Positions 47,670-60,287 of a stretch of 64,000 bases of DNA are shown here, in pieces. The notes beneath the pieces are model-generated. The model had not been told where the DNA came from, did no database searches, and worked only from the letters and a program-made list of their open reading frames with translations. Numbering within the stretch: the first letter of the stretch is position 1; each line of letters opens with the position of its first letter. The position numbers and the translations under genes were made by a program. This DNA comes from Mytilus edulis (Eukaryota; Mollusca; Bivalvia; Mytilida; Mytilidae): contig NC_092354.1 in the NCBI RefSeq assembly GCF_963676685.1, positions 13,088,746 through 13,152,745 of the forward strand, in the 5' to 3' direction.

Positions 47670-49240
47670 AAAATTGAGAATGGAAATGGGGAATGTGCCA
47701 AAGAGACAACCCGACCATAGAAAAAAAACAACAGCAGATTGAAGTTCACCAACAGGTCTTCAATGTAGCGAGAAATTCCCGCACCCGGAGGCGTCCTTCA
47801 ACTAACCCATAAACAAATATATACTAGTTAAGTGATAATGAACGCCATACTAATTTCCAAATTGTACACAAGAAACTAAAATTAAAATAACACAAGACTA
47901 ACAAAGGCCAGAGGCTCCTGACTTGGGACAGGCGCAGAAATGCGGCGGGGTTAAACATGTTTGTGAGATCTCAACCCCCCCTATACCTCTAGCCAATGTA
48001 GAAAAGTAAACTCATAACAATACGCACATTAAAATTCAGTTCAAGAGAAGTCCGAGTCTGATGTCAGAAGATGTAACCAAAGAAAATAAACAAAATGACA
48101 ATAATACATAAATAACAACAGACTACTAGCAGTTAACTGACATGCCAGCTCCAGACTTCAATTAAACTGACGGAAAGATTATGATTTCATCATATGAACA
48201 TCATGCACAATCCTTCCCGTTAGGTTGTTTAGTATCATACCATCATAACATATATGAGAAGAACATAACCCGTGTCATGCCAACAACTGGTTTTTGAATA
48301 AATGTGTTTAGTTCCGATGCAAAGACCCTATAAGTGAATCAATATTAACGCCAAAATATGCAATCTTTAATGACCTGACAACAGTCTTCTTAATAAGTCT
48401 ATTCAAAGGTTTTGTTAGTTTTTGAGGGGAATCTTGACACCTTTGTGCTTTATAAAGAATATTTCCATAAAAAATTGGATGTGAAATACCTGAACGTATA
48501 AGAAGTCTGCATATTGAGCTATATTTACGAATGATGTCCTTATACCGATGATAAAATTTAGTAAATGTTTTGACTAGTTTGTGATATCGAAAACCCTGGT
48601 GTAATAATTTTTCAGTAATACATAAATTTCTCTCGTTAAAAGCTAAAACATTGTTACATACACGAGCGAATCGTAAAAGTTGAGATATATAAACACCGTA
48701 AGATGGTGACAAGGGAACGTCACCATCTAAAAATGGATAATTAACGATAGGAAATGAAATATCATCTCTTTTATCATAAATTTTAGTATTCAGCTTTCCG
48801 TTAGTGATATAGATATCAAGATCGAGGAAAGGGCAGTGGTCATTGTTAGTATTAGCTTTATTTAAAGTAAGTTCAACAGGATAAATTTCTTTAATATACA
48901 TACTGAAGTCGTCATTATTGAGAGCCAAAATATCATCAAAATATCTAAAGGTATTATTAAATTTGTTTATCAGATGTTGTTTCGATGGGTCTTTGCTTAT
49001 TTTTGTCATAAATTGTAACTCATAGCAATACAAAATAGAACTGATATGACCCTCATTGAATACCAAAGATAGACAGACATGAAAAACATAAATTGAAGAA
49101 CAAAATCCAATAGAAAGGTTCGTTTTCATGCAACATACAGGTATCTGCCTAATTGCTTAGATGAGTGGTAACGTAAGTTTAAGTTCAAGAGCATTAGACA
49201 ACAATCCTCTAAGAGCAAAGGGGGAAAAGATGAAAACAAC
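47670..49240 (-). mobile_element. Decayed retroelement with reverse-transcriptase fragment
   Basis: On the minus strand an RT frame (49129 to 48308) is followed by a 3' untranslated region down to about 47670. That region contains the blocks GGCTCCTGACTTGGGACAGG, TGCGGCGGGGTTAAACATGT, TAGCGAGAAATTCCCGCACC and GAGACAACCCGACCATAG. Solo pieces of this region occur at 26908 and 30818. The 5' part of the element is missing, so it cannot move by itself. Confidence 0.7.
48308..49129 (-). pseudogene. Reverse-transcriptase fragment of a retroelement
   Basis: The 273-codon frame contains FRYFDDILALNN, the YxDD catalytic box of reverse transcriptases, at about residues 61-72. It continues through CPFLDLDIYIT, KIYDKRDDISFPIVNYPF, SPSYGVYISQLLRFARVCNN and LLHQGFRYHKLVKTFTKFYH, the region after the catalytic core. 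Finger and early palm motifs are absent upstream, so the polymerase is incomplete. I recall similar frames from bivalve and other invertebrate retroelements, Penelope-like or LINE-like, but cannot settle the class from the sequence. It is not a host gene. Confidence 0.8.
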
Positions 49241-49429
49241 GTCGGCCTTACAAAATGATCTAAACCCATATTGAGTTATAGTTTGCCATGTTTTAGAAAA
49301 CTTGAACCGAGATTTTCCATTTATCTATATCTGTTGTCTTGTATTTGTTGACAAAAGACAAAAAAAAACCTGAAAGGAATATACTAACACATATGCATGT
49401 TATTAAATGACAAAATGAAAAGATCAAAC

Positions 49430-49650
49430 TCATCAAACGAATAGAAAACAACTGTCATAATCCTGACTTGATATAGGCATTTCCTTATGTAGAAAACTAT
49501 TGTTTTAACCTGGTTTTATACCTAGCTAAACTTCTCACTTGTATGATAGTCGCATAAAATTCCATTATACCCTTGACAACAATATATGAACAATAAAGCT
49601 GACAAAATAGGTAAAAATGTCAAAATAGTGGTACATTTTTTGTATCCATA
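49430..49650 (-). repeat. 'CCTCGGAGTTCAGTA' repeat, minus copy
   Basis: ACAACTGTCATAATCCTGAC, TAGGCATTTCCTTATGTAGA, CTAGCTAAACTTCTCACTTG and ATAGTCGCATAAAATTCCAT are the reverse complement of the copy at 12777. Confidence 0.7.
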
Positions 49651-49740
49651 TTTTTCAAGTGATCCAGGTATAGGAAGTTACTCTGATTTACTGAACTGAC
49701 CAACTTCCTGTTATCATTATGATGATTAGTAAAAATAGAG

Positions 49741-50065
49741 AACTAGTACAAAGAGGTCTTAATCATCCAAATTCCTCTGAAGTCGACTTTGCCTGAGGAA
49801 GTTTTAATAGTAGTTATGACATATAATTCTAGCATTGATCAAAGCAGATGTATCGACATAATGATAGTAAATCAAAATCAATGCACTGAAAATCCTGTCT
49901 TTTACGCATTTGTAATACGAGTGATCTGAATTGGAAAGCCTTAAAATCTTGCAAAATATGTTTTTTTTATTCGAAAAGTCGGGAGGTACCACGTTGTTCA
50001 CAACCGCATCGTTATCAAAGCAAATGTGTAATTTGATCTATATCAACCGTTTAGACTCAGTCAAA
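49741..50065. repeat. Diverged dispersed duplication, copy 1
   Basis: It shares with 50990-51345 the ordered blocks GGTCTTAATCATCCAAATTC, CTAGCATTGATCA, AGTAAATCAAAATCAATGC, TTTACGCATTT and CATCAACCGTT/TATCAACCGTT. The two copies lie in direct orientation about 1.25 kb apart with many substitutions and small gaps. Confidence 0.75.
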
Positions 50066-50315
50066 TAAGAATTAAAATAATCGAGGAGTACATTGTTCTC
50101 TCTCCGATATTATGTTTAAAAACCTTTCTCATTCAGAATAAAATGTAATTATTTATATATTGATTTTTTTCAAAAAGTGGTTTCCGTTATTCTTTTGAAT
50201 TCAATCTTAAACGTATTCAATCTCCACTTGATTGAGAGAGGTATATCAAGTAGGGGAGTTAGATAAATATATCAGTTAAAACAAAAAGGCAAAAGGATAC
50301 GTTTATGCTCATATA

Positions 50316-50575
50316 ATTTAATTTTGGATGTAACGCGTCTTCTGATTGGCTGACGTTATTTTGTTGTCAGCCCATAGACATGTAACCGTGACGTGATCAA
50401 CGTTTTTTCATGGTTTTCTACGGTTTAGAATGGAATTTAGAATTAAATTATAAGAAATGACTGAAATATTTTTTCTGTCTATTCGAAATTCGCGCGTTAT
50501 TCAGTGTGCACCACATTTTTTTTATGTTATTTCTTAATAGACAGAATTTTTTTTTACAGTCATTCCTTAAATGCA
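50316..50575. repeat. Repeat with internal hairpin (AATGACTG...CAGTCATT)
   Basis: The first part reads AATTTAATTTTGGATGTAAC and GCGTCTTCTGATTGGCTGAC. The second part has AAATGACTGAAATATTTTTT followed by CTGTCTATT, inversely repeated by AATAGACAGAATTTTTTTTT followed by ACAGTCATT around TCGCGCGTTATTCAGTGTGC. I recognise it as an abundant mytilid repeat. It is non-coding. Confidence 0.65.
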
Positions 50576-50989
50576 ATCGCTACTTTTTAAAAGTTCTGGC
50601 GATCCCTCAGTTTTTATTTTTTTTTAATATTGATTCATATCTTCTGGTTAAATGAGCATGGCTTAACTACTGTTGCCTCTAAAAGGTGAAAACAGCACTG
50701 TATAAAGTTTATGCTTCTAAAACCGCTTTTCTGGATTTATTAGCAATTAGAAAGCCAAAGACGCATTAGATCCAAAAAAGTACATAAGCGGTATGAGACC
50801 CCAAACTCATAATCTACATGCAACTAGTGAGCCTATCAGTTCCATGTGATTATTGTGCGATGTTGTGGGTAATTTTTGGTTGTCGTAGGATTGATTTAGG
50901 TGTCGGTGGCTGGTCTGATTTTTTTGGAAATTACCAATATTTATGGGAAAGCCTTTTTTATGATGCATTAGTAAAAACAAATTGATTAG

Positions 50990-51345
50990 TACATATGTAT
51001 GTACTAAACAAGCAATGGGGTCTTAATCATCCAAATTCATCTGAATTCGACTTTGCTTGAGATACTTTTAAAAGTACTCATGACATCTAACCCTAGCATT
51101 GATCATAGTAGATTGATCGATACAGAACAAAGTAAATCAAAATCAATGCTCTAATTGTGCTGTCATTTACGCATTTAAGAATGACCGAAATTAGGAATCC
51201 TGAAAATTGTGCCATTTGACCTTGAAAATTGTGTCACGTTTCTCTTTAGATCAGGAAAGTATGACGTTATCTTGTCGCACAAGACTGTATCATTCTTAAT
51301 CAAATGTATCATTCAATGAACATCAACCGTTAAAACCATGTCAAA
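50990..51345. repeat. Diverged dispersed duplication, copy 2
   Basis: This is the partner of 49741-50065 in the same orientation. Here the block order also includes GACTTTGCTTGAGATACTTT and GAACATCAACCGTTAAAACC. No frame is conserved between the two copies, so this is not a duplicated gene. Confidence 0.75.
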
Positions 51346-53100
51346 AACAAAGGAGGACAAACAAGTCATCAGGAAATTGTAGCCTACCTTTGGGCTATCT
51401 TAACTTAAGGGATATTATGCAATAATTTTGATTTCATTTTAAATATTGTGTTCAGATAATAAAATATTTCAATGTTTCATCACAGACGAATAAAGGGAAA
51501 TTATCTATACTTCGATTTAAAAAAATAGTTGAAAAAATATTCTTGATGACTTTTAATGTCCTAAACCATCCAAATAGGCATTGTGGTTGCAATACAGTGA
51601 AAATAGTCACATACATTTAGTTTACATAATTCAAACAATAAATAAAGAGAAATATGGTGATTTATTGTCAAAGAGACTTATGATTTGATCATAAATCTTA
51701 AAAGATAAGGATCTAATTTTTCCCTACCACTGAAACGTTGGCATTTAAAAAAAATGATGAGAAATAACATATATGAAAATAAGAATTTTTAATTCTACCA
51801 TACGAGTTCGTGAATTAGGGTAAACTGAAGACATGCATTTATTATTCCATTTAAAAGTAAAACAATGTAAAAGAACGGAAACCCGTTGTTTGATAACACG
51901 TTACTTAGAGTCAATAATTGTTGTTCGAATATAGACAATATTTGCATGATAAAACGTTACATCATTACTGGCCATGGTCTTTACCTCACCATAGACGACA
52001 GTTTTTATTGTAACGCTAGTGAGTTCCATCTATTAGGACTTTATATCCTTTTTATTGACTATGGTAATTGTTAAACCATTTATGGCATAACTTTTTTTTA
52101 CCTTATATTAACGTAAAGAAGTGAACGTCCTGTTTTACGACAATGAAAAAATAATTAATAACCGATTATTGCTATACGTTTTATACATTATTAGAGCAAG
52201 TCTTGTATACATAAACACATTCCGCATTTAATAACAACGTGCTTTTGATTTTTTTATACAGTTGATTGAGATTGTGTTGCTCGGTCTCATGTTTTTTGTA
52301 AACTGTTGTTTGTTTCTCTGTTTCTTTTTTGTAATGGTAGACTGTTTTTCGTCAATTTTTCCGTTTGGTATCTTCTCTACCATTTTGATCGAGATCGTTG
52401 AATAATTAATAAAATTTCAACAAACCGTTCGGTAATTCAATGGGTACTCATTGTGGTTTTGTTTTCAATAAAATCCATTCTCAAAGACCAAAAAAAAAAA
52501 AATCTCCATGATAAATAATTTATTTTCACGCTCATACATATTGTTGATACCCTGTCATTCAAAAATTCTAACTTCAATAAATAATAAACATTTTCTGATT
52601 CGAAGGTCACTGTTGCGGATATTTGTGGACGAAACGCGCGTCTGGCGTAGATATAAAATTTCAGTCCCGGTATCTATAATGAGTTTTTTTTATTGTTTCG
52701 GTCATCTTAAAGTACATTCATGCATATTATGATGTATTATGTATATGATTTTGTTATAAGTAAATAAATAACAACTAAATATTATTGTTATATACATATG
52801 CACATTCATGGATCTACAGTCTGTCGATACCCGTATCTTGCCATTGTACAAGGTCATGTTTTTCACTGACTGTTTATGACGTCTTTACATTATTTCCATT
52901 GCATGTTGAATGTGTACTACTTGATCATTTGTTCTTCGGTGCATGATGATTTTATTAGTTGTTATTGGCTTTTAACTAGCTGTCGATAATTGGTCGTACT
53001 CTCAGATCTGTACTTTTTGTTGTTGTGATGCACAGGTACTCGGCAACGTCCACTGTGTTTTGTTAGATGTATCCATCTAATTCGTTCTTATGTTGTACTG
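51346..53100. other. AT-rich intergenic DNA, no gene seen
   Basis: Short frames at 51886 and 52508 lack splice or start support. A small minus fragment of the ACGCGCGTTTCGTC repeat (GGACGAAACGCGCGTCTGGC) lies at 52624-52680. Confidence 0.45.
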
Positions 53101-53133
53101 TTACACCACTGTCACAGGTTTGGGGATGGTAAG

Positions 53134-53345
53134 GATCTCGCTTGCATGTTTAACCCCGCCTAATTTTGTAGTCAGGAGTATTTAAATCAGCGGTTGTCGT
53201 TTGTTGCTGTGTTACATATTTATTTTTCGCTCATTTTTTTGTACATAAATTATGCCGTTATTTTTCTCGTTTGAATTGTTTTACATTTGTCATTTCAGGG
53301 TTTATTTTTTGCTTGTTGTTGAAGGCCGTACAGTGGCCTATATTT
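53134..53345 (-). repeat. GGTATGATTGCCAAT-family fragment, minus copy
   Basis: On the plus strand it reads CATGTTTAACCCCGCCTAAT, GGTTGTCGTTTGTTGCTGTG, TTTTTTTGTACATAAATTAT and TTGTTGAAGGCCGTACAGTG. This is the reverse complement of the repeat at 5502. Confidence 0.65.
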
Positions 53346-53699
53346 GTTAATTTCTATATCCTTTGGTCTCTCGTGAAGAGTTGATCAACACGTTTTTCAG
53401 TGTGATTAAAAAATCGTAAATCAGCGACCAAATAGGCCAAATAAACCAATGACTCGTTAACAAAATTAAAAAAGAGGGAAAAATGGATAACAGAACAAAT
53501 TTTATTAATGTAATTGATAGATTTTTTAAAGAAAGAACATCAAAAGTAATACATAACCATAAGGTTAGCAAGCGTGTTAATAATGATGGGCCCTTTGTAA
53601 GTCTTATCAATTACACTAACTTTGCAATAATAATCAAGAAATACGATAAAACAAACAATGTACATGGTGTTTATTAAGACAAAACTTTACAATCATTCA

Positions 53700-54880
53700 T
53701 TTGGAATACAGATACTCATGATGTATCATATAATACAGGGAATGTTTACTGCTGATAACTAAGACATACTGAAAAAAGCACTAAACTCATATTCTGTATA
53801 TAATATATATATTTATGTACAAGTTTTGCTGATTTGATTCTTTTATTACACACTTTTAACACAAGTCGCTTCCTTCGAGAATTGTAAAACGCAGCGTTCT
53901 AAACTGGACAAAATGGGCTCCTGATCAGAAATCATGATTACATGCAAGTTATTTACAGTCGTTCTTACAGATGTTAATGGAAAAATATATTATTGATGTC
54001 AAAAGTTCAAAACGTAATTAAAAGATTAAGTTAGAAGATTTGAAAAACTTGAAGATTACACACGTCGTACAAAGGCATAGTTGTTCTTTACGCTACCTCA
54101 ACATTGTAAATGAAAGCGTATATCTCTCCTAAGAGAAGCAACTAAATCCAGATGTATCTTAAACCAAAAATCACAAAATTACCTAATAAATACTTATGTG
54201 CGAGAGCTTTTCACACTATCAATTATAAATTAAAGTGGAATTTAGTCAAATGATTATGAACAATAAAACTTATTTTAATCTTACAGTTGACTAAATATAT
54301 AATGTAGTTTTGCTGTGGTTGAATAAAAAATTGACCCTTTTAATTGCATCAATCTAAAAGATTTCTTCCTGAATTTACTTGAAACATTTGTTGCTGGATG
54401 TATTTAACTAACCACCAATTAATAAAATTTCTCGAATTTCAAAAGACATACGAAATACCGAAATTTTAAATGGGTCACTCTAATCCTTAATTTAGTACTA
54501 TGAATCACCGCAGTAAAATAGTCAATTGAATTATACATCAATGAATAAGTATCTTAGTAGTTTTCATAAAAAGCAATAAAACACGAGACAAGTAAACAAC
54601 AAATAGACACATTAGTAATGCCATTCGTAACCCCTCTATGTTTTCTATATCCATAATTGATGTAAGTATTGAGAAAATTGCTTCTTTTGATCTAGATACA
54701 TTTTAATAATACTTCAAAATATCATAAACAAATTTGTTTATGATTGTGATATTGATGAACATACATTAAGAGCCATATTCATGCGCTTAGTCGCTAAAAA
54801 CGTACTCTGAGGATCACAGATTTTACTATTTTTCTAACCTTCAATGGAAAAATATTTAGTAGTTAATATGATCTAATATG
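53700..54880. other. No gene seen
   Basis: AT-rich sequence without repeats that I recognise or supported exons. Confidence 0.4.
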
Positions 54881-54889
54881 CTAGAGGTA

Positions 54890-55110
54890 TGAGGGTTTAA
54901 ATGGGGTTTACAGATAAGAGACAAATGGACGAAAAGGGCAGAATACTGGACATTAAAAGTAAAGAATAGGGTCAAATGGACCAAAATGAAAAGAATATTA
55001 AGTGTTTCTGCGCCAAAATATGACGAAAAGAAAATAATGGGCCTTATTTATATGTAATTGAGAAAATAGGCTAAAAATTTAAAGAATACAGACAAGAATG
55101 TCCCCTTATT
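54890..55110 (+). repeat. AGAATAGGGTCAAATGGACC repeat
   Basis: A purine-rich stretch with GAGGGTTTAAATGGGG, AGAGACAAATGGACGAAAAG, AAAGAATAGGGTCAAATGGA, GAATAATGGGCC-like variants and AAAGAATACAGACAAGAATG. It resembles a repeat that I know from mytilid genomes. It is non-coding. Confidence 0.45.
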
Positions 55111-57290
55111 TAGCTCCTTCCAGTATTGTCCGAGACACAAACTCGTGCCAGGTCATAAATCATTACTTACAGACATACATATTGTCAGTTTTGTGGTTAT
55201 ATGTCACGTTTGTCGTTACAGTACACTTTAATCTAGTGTTAAAATAACCAATTATTGGACACATTTGTGTATTTAACATTGTTGGAATTTTATCTAAAAC
55301 ACATTAACGTTAAAACTGTTGACAACGACAAAAAAGTTTGATGTACTTTTATAGAAAAACTTCAGTTATGTTTCAAGATTTAAAAAAAATCTTTTCGCCA
55401 TTTTTTTCTACCTGTCAGAGATACTTATATAGATAAAGATAGCAAACTATAATTACTACAAATATATAACATTTACTCTATGTACATATTTTTTCTCATG
55501 TCTACTCGTAAAATTTAATGTTTTAAATATATGTTTAAAAGTATTTTTAATCATTTACTGTATATGAATATTCATTTTTAATGTAAATTGTGAAATGTGT
55601 TTTTATATTTTCCAATGTCAGTTTCAAAAATTTAAACTGTGAATTGTGTGTTTTGAAAAATACAGAAGTCTGCTTACAGAAATATCTTATAACATGAATT
55701 CGCAAAATTTAACTTTGAATTGTAGGATTTAGTCTTAAATTTACTTCCAAAGAACATCGTTTATTATATTCTTTAAAATTTTAACTCGAAGAGACATGTA
55801 TTGTCGAAATGCTCATCCGGTACAGTAACATTTGTACAGAAATTGTTGATATTATTATTTTTTAATGCAAAATAATTGAATCGTTTTAACGAAATAACAA
55901 ATTTACTTATTACAAGGTATCAAAAATCAGACATAATCATCATTAGAATCATAATGATATTACCTGAAATATTTGCCGCTGGACATTAAGCAAACATTTA
56001 TCAATCAAACAATTATAAATATAACAATTAGTTTTGTAAAGATTATTCTTGCAATATACAAACCTCCAATTTGAAAGTCACTATGATGTTTTGGTTCCTT
56101 GCACAAGATTCTGAACTCACAGACATTCTGCATGAAGTTTTGGTTCCACACAGAAGAATTCTAGATATCTAGAAGCAGTACAACACATTGCAAAAAGTAG
56201 GATATATTTTATTTTACCTTTTATTATCCCAATTCATTGATGGACAGAAACTCAGATTTGAAGCAACTTTTTTTTAATTTTTATTTATGTAATGAATGCT
56301 TTATCTTCGAAATCAATTTGTCTTCGGAACTGTGTATTAATTCAAGTGTCAGTTGCTAGTCTAATGAAGACTGTAAAACACAAATCTTGCGTACTAAAAA
56401 TAAATATGCAAAAAAACAACCATAAAAAAACCACACAAGAAGCAAAGACACATTTTACAACAACAATAACTTAAACCACCAAATATAGATAGACTGCAGA
56501 TCATGACAAAATTTCGACTAGAAGAATTATCCTACAGAATAATTCTATACAAGAACTATGTTCCGATACACTCATCAGGGTGTTACTTTTACACTGTATG
56601 TACATGTATCTGCCGTGTCAAGCCTTTGCCCTTTACTGTAATACAAGAATTTGTGAAAGAAAAACATCATTGCAGATGCATAAATTATATGTATATGAAG
56701 AAAACTATACCGTAGGCACATTACCTCAATTATATAAATTAATAGTGGTGATACTTCCTGAAATATGAAATATCAATGTCCAATCGATTTGTTTTATACA
56801 ATTTTAAACACCGTTAATATTTATAATTACGGGATTTTTATTATGTAATTTTCACCTTCATTTCCGTTGCACCTAAAGCACATTTACGGATACACTGTTA
56901 AAACATGCATGATAACGAAATAATCAACACATCTTACAAGATCTTTTCACAATAAAAAAAACATTAATTCGGTGTTTTCAAAACCACATCAGTTAACAAG
57001 AATATGAATACATTCGCACTTTTTCCGTGTTTTCAAAATGACCTTGCGCTTTGTGGCATCAGACAGTTTCGTTTAATCACATTACGCAGCAATGAATAAA
57101 ATAACATCACATTTGGTGTGTAATTCTACTTAAAGTTATGTAAATAGCTGTGGAAGATGCTATATTTATCTGCAGTATTAGTTGTACAAATCACCAGTAC
57201 CAGACAGTACTATGTAATATATACATAGTGACCTAAATTGTTCAAGGCCAGGGTTGTGATAAAAAGGTGACATGTAGGTAATTAAATGTG
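55111..57290. other. No well-supported gene
   Basis: AT-rich DNA. A possible 40-nt minus-strand exon at 56121-56160 has a good donor (GTGAGT) but only a moderate acceptor and no partner exon, so it is not called. Confidence 0.4.
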
Positions 57291-58101
57291 TCCATCAAAA
57301 TCTTATTTTCATGTTTAATAATATTTGTTTTGAAATTGTTCAAACTTCAGAGTTACACCCAGTAAGAACGAAATCTGTCGTTTTCAATGTGGTAATTATG
57401 TACAGATTAACTTTTTGTAGTTTTTTATTCTTGCCATGTCATAGTTTGTTTTCAACTAATGAGTTTGATTATTCCTTTGGTATTGTTTTCCTCTCTTATA
57501 TATGCAGCTGCAGGCTCATTAAGGCCAAACAAAGAAAGTGACGATGTTTATCATATTTTTTGCGCTCAAATCATTCTCTTATTTGCAAATTTGATAGTTA
57601 CACCAAAAGAACAGAAACATTATAAATTGTGTTACGAATTTAGGGTCTTGCTTCATTAAAATTCATTGGATAACAGTTGATTATGTGAAAACTTCAAATT
57701 ATTGTATAAATAAAGAACATTTCTTTGAAAATGAAATTTCACTTTTATTCAAAACCTACTTTAAAAAGGGAAGTAAGCAAGTTTTAAAGTCTTGGGACTT
57801 CTTCATATTAAAAGAATAATTACATACAAGTGCGAAATAGAATTAAAAAAAACAGAAGTTCTCATTGCTTTCCTCATTAGATTCTGCAATTCACAAAATG
57901 CGAAACCATTTGCGCTGACATGCTTACAACACTGGACACTTTTAATTTGCAAAACACTCATTTGCAAATCCGCCGCCGCCTCAAACAAGAGCTACAATAT
58001 CATGTATATAACCAAAATGTGCGGAATTACATGGGATTCAATAATTTCATTGGTTTTATACTGTTACTTTCATATTTATTTTGCAATTTGAATTATAAAA
58101 A

Positions 58102-58325
58102 CATGGGATTTTCAATATCCCATGGGACAGGGCAAAATCCCATGGGATTTACCATTATCCCATGGGATTTTGGTTAAATCCCATGGGAATTTTTTTGGTC
58201 CCATGGGATTATTGTAGTCCCATGGGATATTTGTTGTCCCATGGGACAAAAAAAATCCCATGGGACTATAATTATCCCATGGGATTTTTAATATCCCATG
58301 GGACAAAATAAAATCCTATGGGATT
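58102..58325. repeat. CCCATGGG palindrome array
   Basis: Ten perfect CCCATGGGA/TCCCATGGG palindromes plus degenerate ones at each end are spaced every 19 to 21 bases. They are separated by variable AT-rich spacers such as TTTTCAATAT and TTTACCATTAT. The cores are invariant while the spacers vary. Frames on both strands are open only because of the period. Confidence 0.9.
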
Positions 58326-59270
58326 AAAATTATAAATATATATATATAAATATAAAGTTATGTGTATGTTACAATGAATGCTGTTTGGTAGTAAAATGTT
58401 TTAAATGTATACAAGTTTTTTTTATATTTTTTATATATACATATATATAATTTTTTTTTAATTTTGTCACAAACATGTTTTTTATTTGTTTATATGACAA
58501 TAAATATTATTTTTATTTTGGAATGTATAATAATAATATTTTACAGTCAAAGAATAAAGTCCTTTCACTGAAACAAAATGATGAAATTTCTAAATAAATG
58601 AAAAAATATTGTTTTGAAATCTTTGTCTTGTTTATTCTATTATGAAAAATAGAACTGAAAAAATATTTCATATTCTGACTGAATAGTTCACTCTTTTCAT
58701 GAGGTAAGATTTTCTTTGTTATAGGTTCATTGCAATACTTGTATAGGCAAACAATTTGAATTATATATAACTTTGTGGTGTACATAATAGTATGCTTATA
58801 ATTGCAAATTTATAATATAAACACTTTTTGTTAAAGTTTTTGCTTTCTTTATTCACAGCTTGCTATGTACAATTATTCAGTCCACTATATAAGAGTGAAG
58901 TCAATAAATAATTTCCTTCACTAGAATATTCCTGCAATTCTTAGACAAAACATTTTTTCAATCTGTTCTTCAAAGATCTTCCTCTGTACATCTTTATTGA
59001 ATGGAGAGATTCAAATGAGAAGACAAAGCAAGTTTATTTGGACAACAACATTCTAATATCTTGTTCATTCGTTCCATCTTTCAATTGATAATTACATTGT
59101 TGTATTTATATGATCAAGTTCTTGTGCATCAATGATCGTGATGATATGACTCCTTTTTGTTTATAGTCATCATGTTGAAATTTCCTCTTTCAAATAAATG
59201 TAGGAAAAAACATGTTCCATTTCAAATTAATAAAAAAGTCGCACTATGGAGAAAAATATCAGCTTTAAGT
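58326..59270. other. AT-rich DNA; possible 3' UTR of a minus-strand gene
   Basis: No coding frame is supported. A minus-strand AATAAA (58993-58998) lies about 280 bases after the possible stop codon at 59278 and could end that transcript. Confidence 0.35.
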
Positions 59271-59277
59271 TTTCCGT

Positions 59278-60287
59278 TCAGTATTGATCTGTGAATGATG
59301 ACCATGAAAATCCAGATTTCTGACCTACAAATACACAAACTCAAAATTATCAGTGAAGAGATCAATAAAATGGCTATTTTATCATGTTTATGATTAATAT
59401 GATAAACTTTCATTTAAATATTCAAGTACTAAATTACAGAAATCGCTTAAATTTTATAATAGTTTAGAGTTAAAGTACAGCTTATTTAAAATTATAATAA
59501 AAAATATAGGCCACCGATGAGTTAAATAAGATATTACATTTTTAATGCCAAAAAATGGCTTTTTTGCACCAAAGGGAGATAATTTGGAGCTTTTTCAATG
59601 ATATATGCATTTTAAAAGTCATCTGGGGCCAAACCGAATTGATTGTTTTGAATGATTTGGTGTACCATATGATAAAGATATAAATAAATTGAGTTATGAA
59701 AAAAAAATATTAAAACATTTTTCTGAAATTGTTATACCCTAGAGCCTCCTTAAATGTCATTTGATCTCTATTGGAGAAATGTCTCATTGGAAATCAGACT
59801 GCTAAGTGTTTCTTATTTTTATATCAACCCAGCCATATTATACCTGTCTAATATCAGGAGCTTGTACATAGTTCAGTGGTTGATGTTAGTTCATACCCGT
59901 CATTTTTATTTTTCATAATTTTTTGTTTTTATAAATTAGTCTGGTATATTTGACGTTTGAATTGATGCTCTGTTTCAAATTTGGTTAGTGTTGACTTTTA
60001 TAGATTACTATAACATGTATAGGGTATGGGTTTTCTCATTACTTACAGGTCATCAATGGCCTCTAATAAGTAATTACAATGCTTACATCCACTAAATTGA
60101 ACTCTGATGGATAGTTTTCTCTTTCATCATACCACATCTTATTTTAATAAATATTTAATTATTATTCAAGGACAAACAATTTTATAACAGTGGACTTACC
60201 ATTTAGGCTTTGTTGACCTCTGTAAATCTTATTTTGTTGATAATTTCTTCTGTTTATAGTTTCCCCTTTATCTTTCATGTTCTTGCC
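59278..60287 (-). CDS. Possible last two coding exons of an unknown gene
   Basis: Exon A (60200-60287, 88 nt) lies between ATGTGTAG|GGC and AAATG|GTAAGT and is open only in frame 0. That frame reads GKNMKDKGETINRRNYQQNK, then IYRGQQSLN. Exon B (59278-59324) follows TATTTGTAG|GTC, and the joined phase gives GQKSGFSWSSFTDQY and a TGA stop. The phases agree and both splice sites of the intron are good. No upstream exon is certain, although a GTAAGT donor at 63981-63986 (TGT|GTAAGT on the minus strand) is compatible. I do not recognise the protein. Confidence 0.4.

Noticed and set aside
56121..56160. 40-nt minus-strand exon with donor GTGAGT, open in two frames
   Set aside because: The acceptor is only moderate and no partner exon in a matching phase was found.
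58102..58325. CRISPR-like array of short repeats with spacers
   Set aside because: The repeats are 8-10 base palindromes with 10-12 base AT-rich spacers in an animal genome; size and context do not fit.
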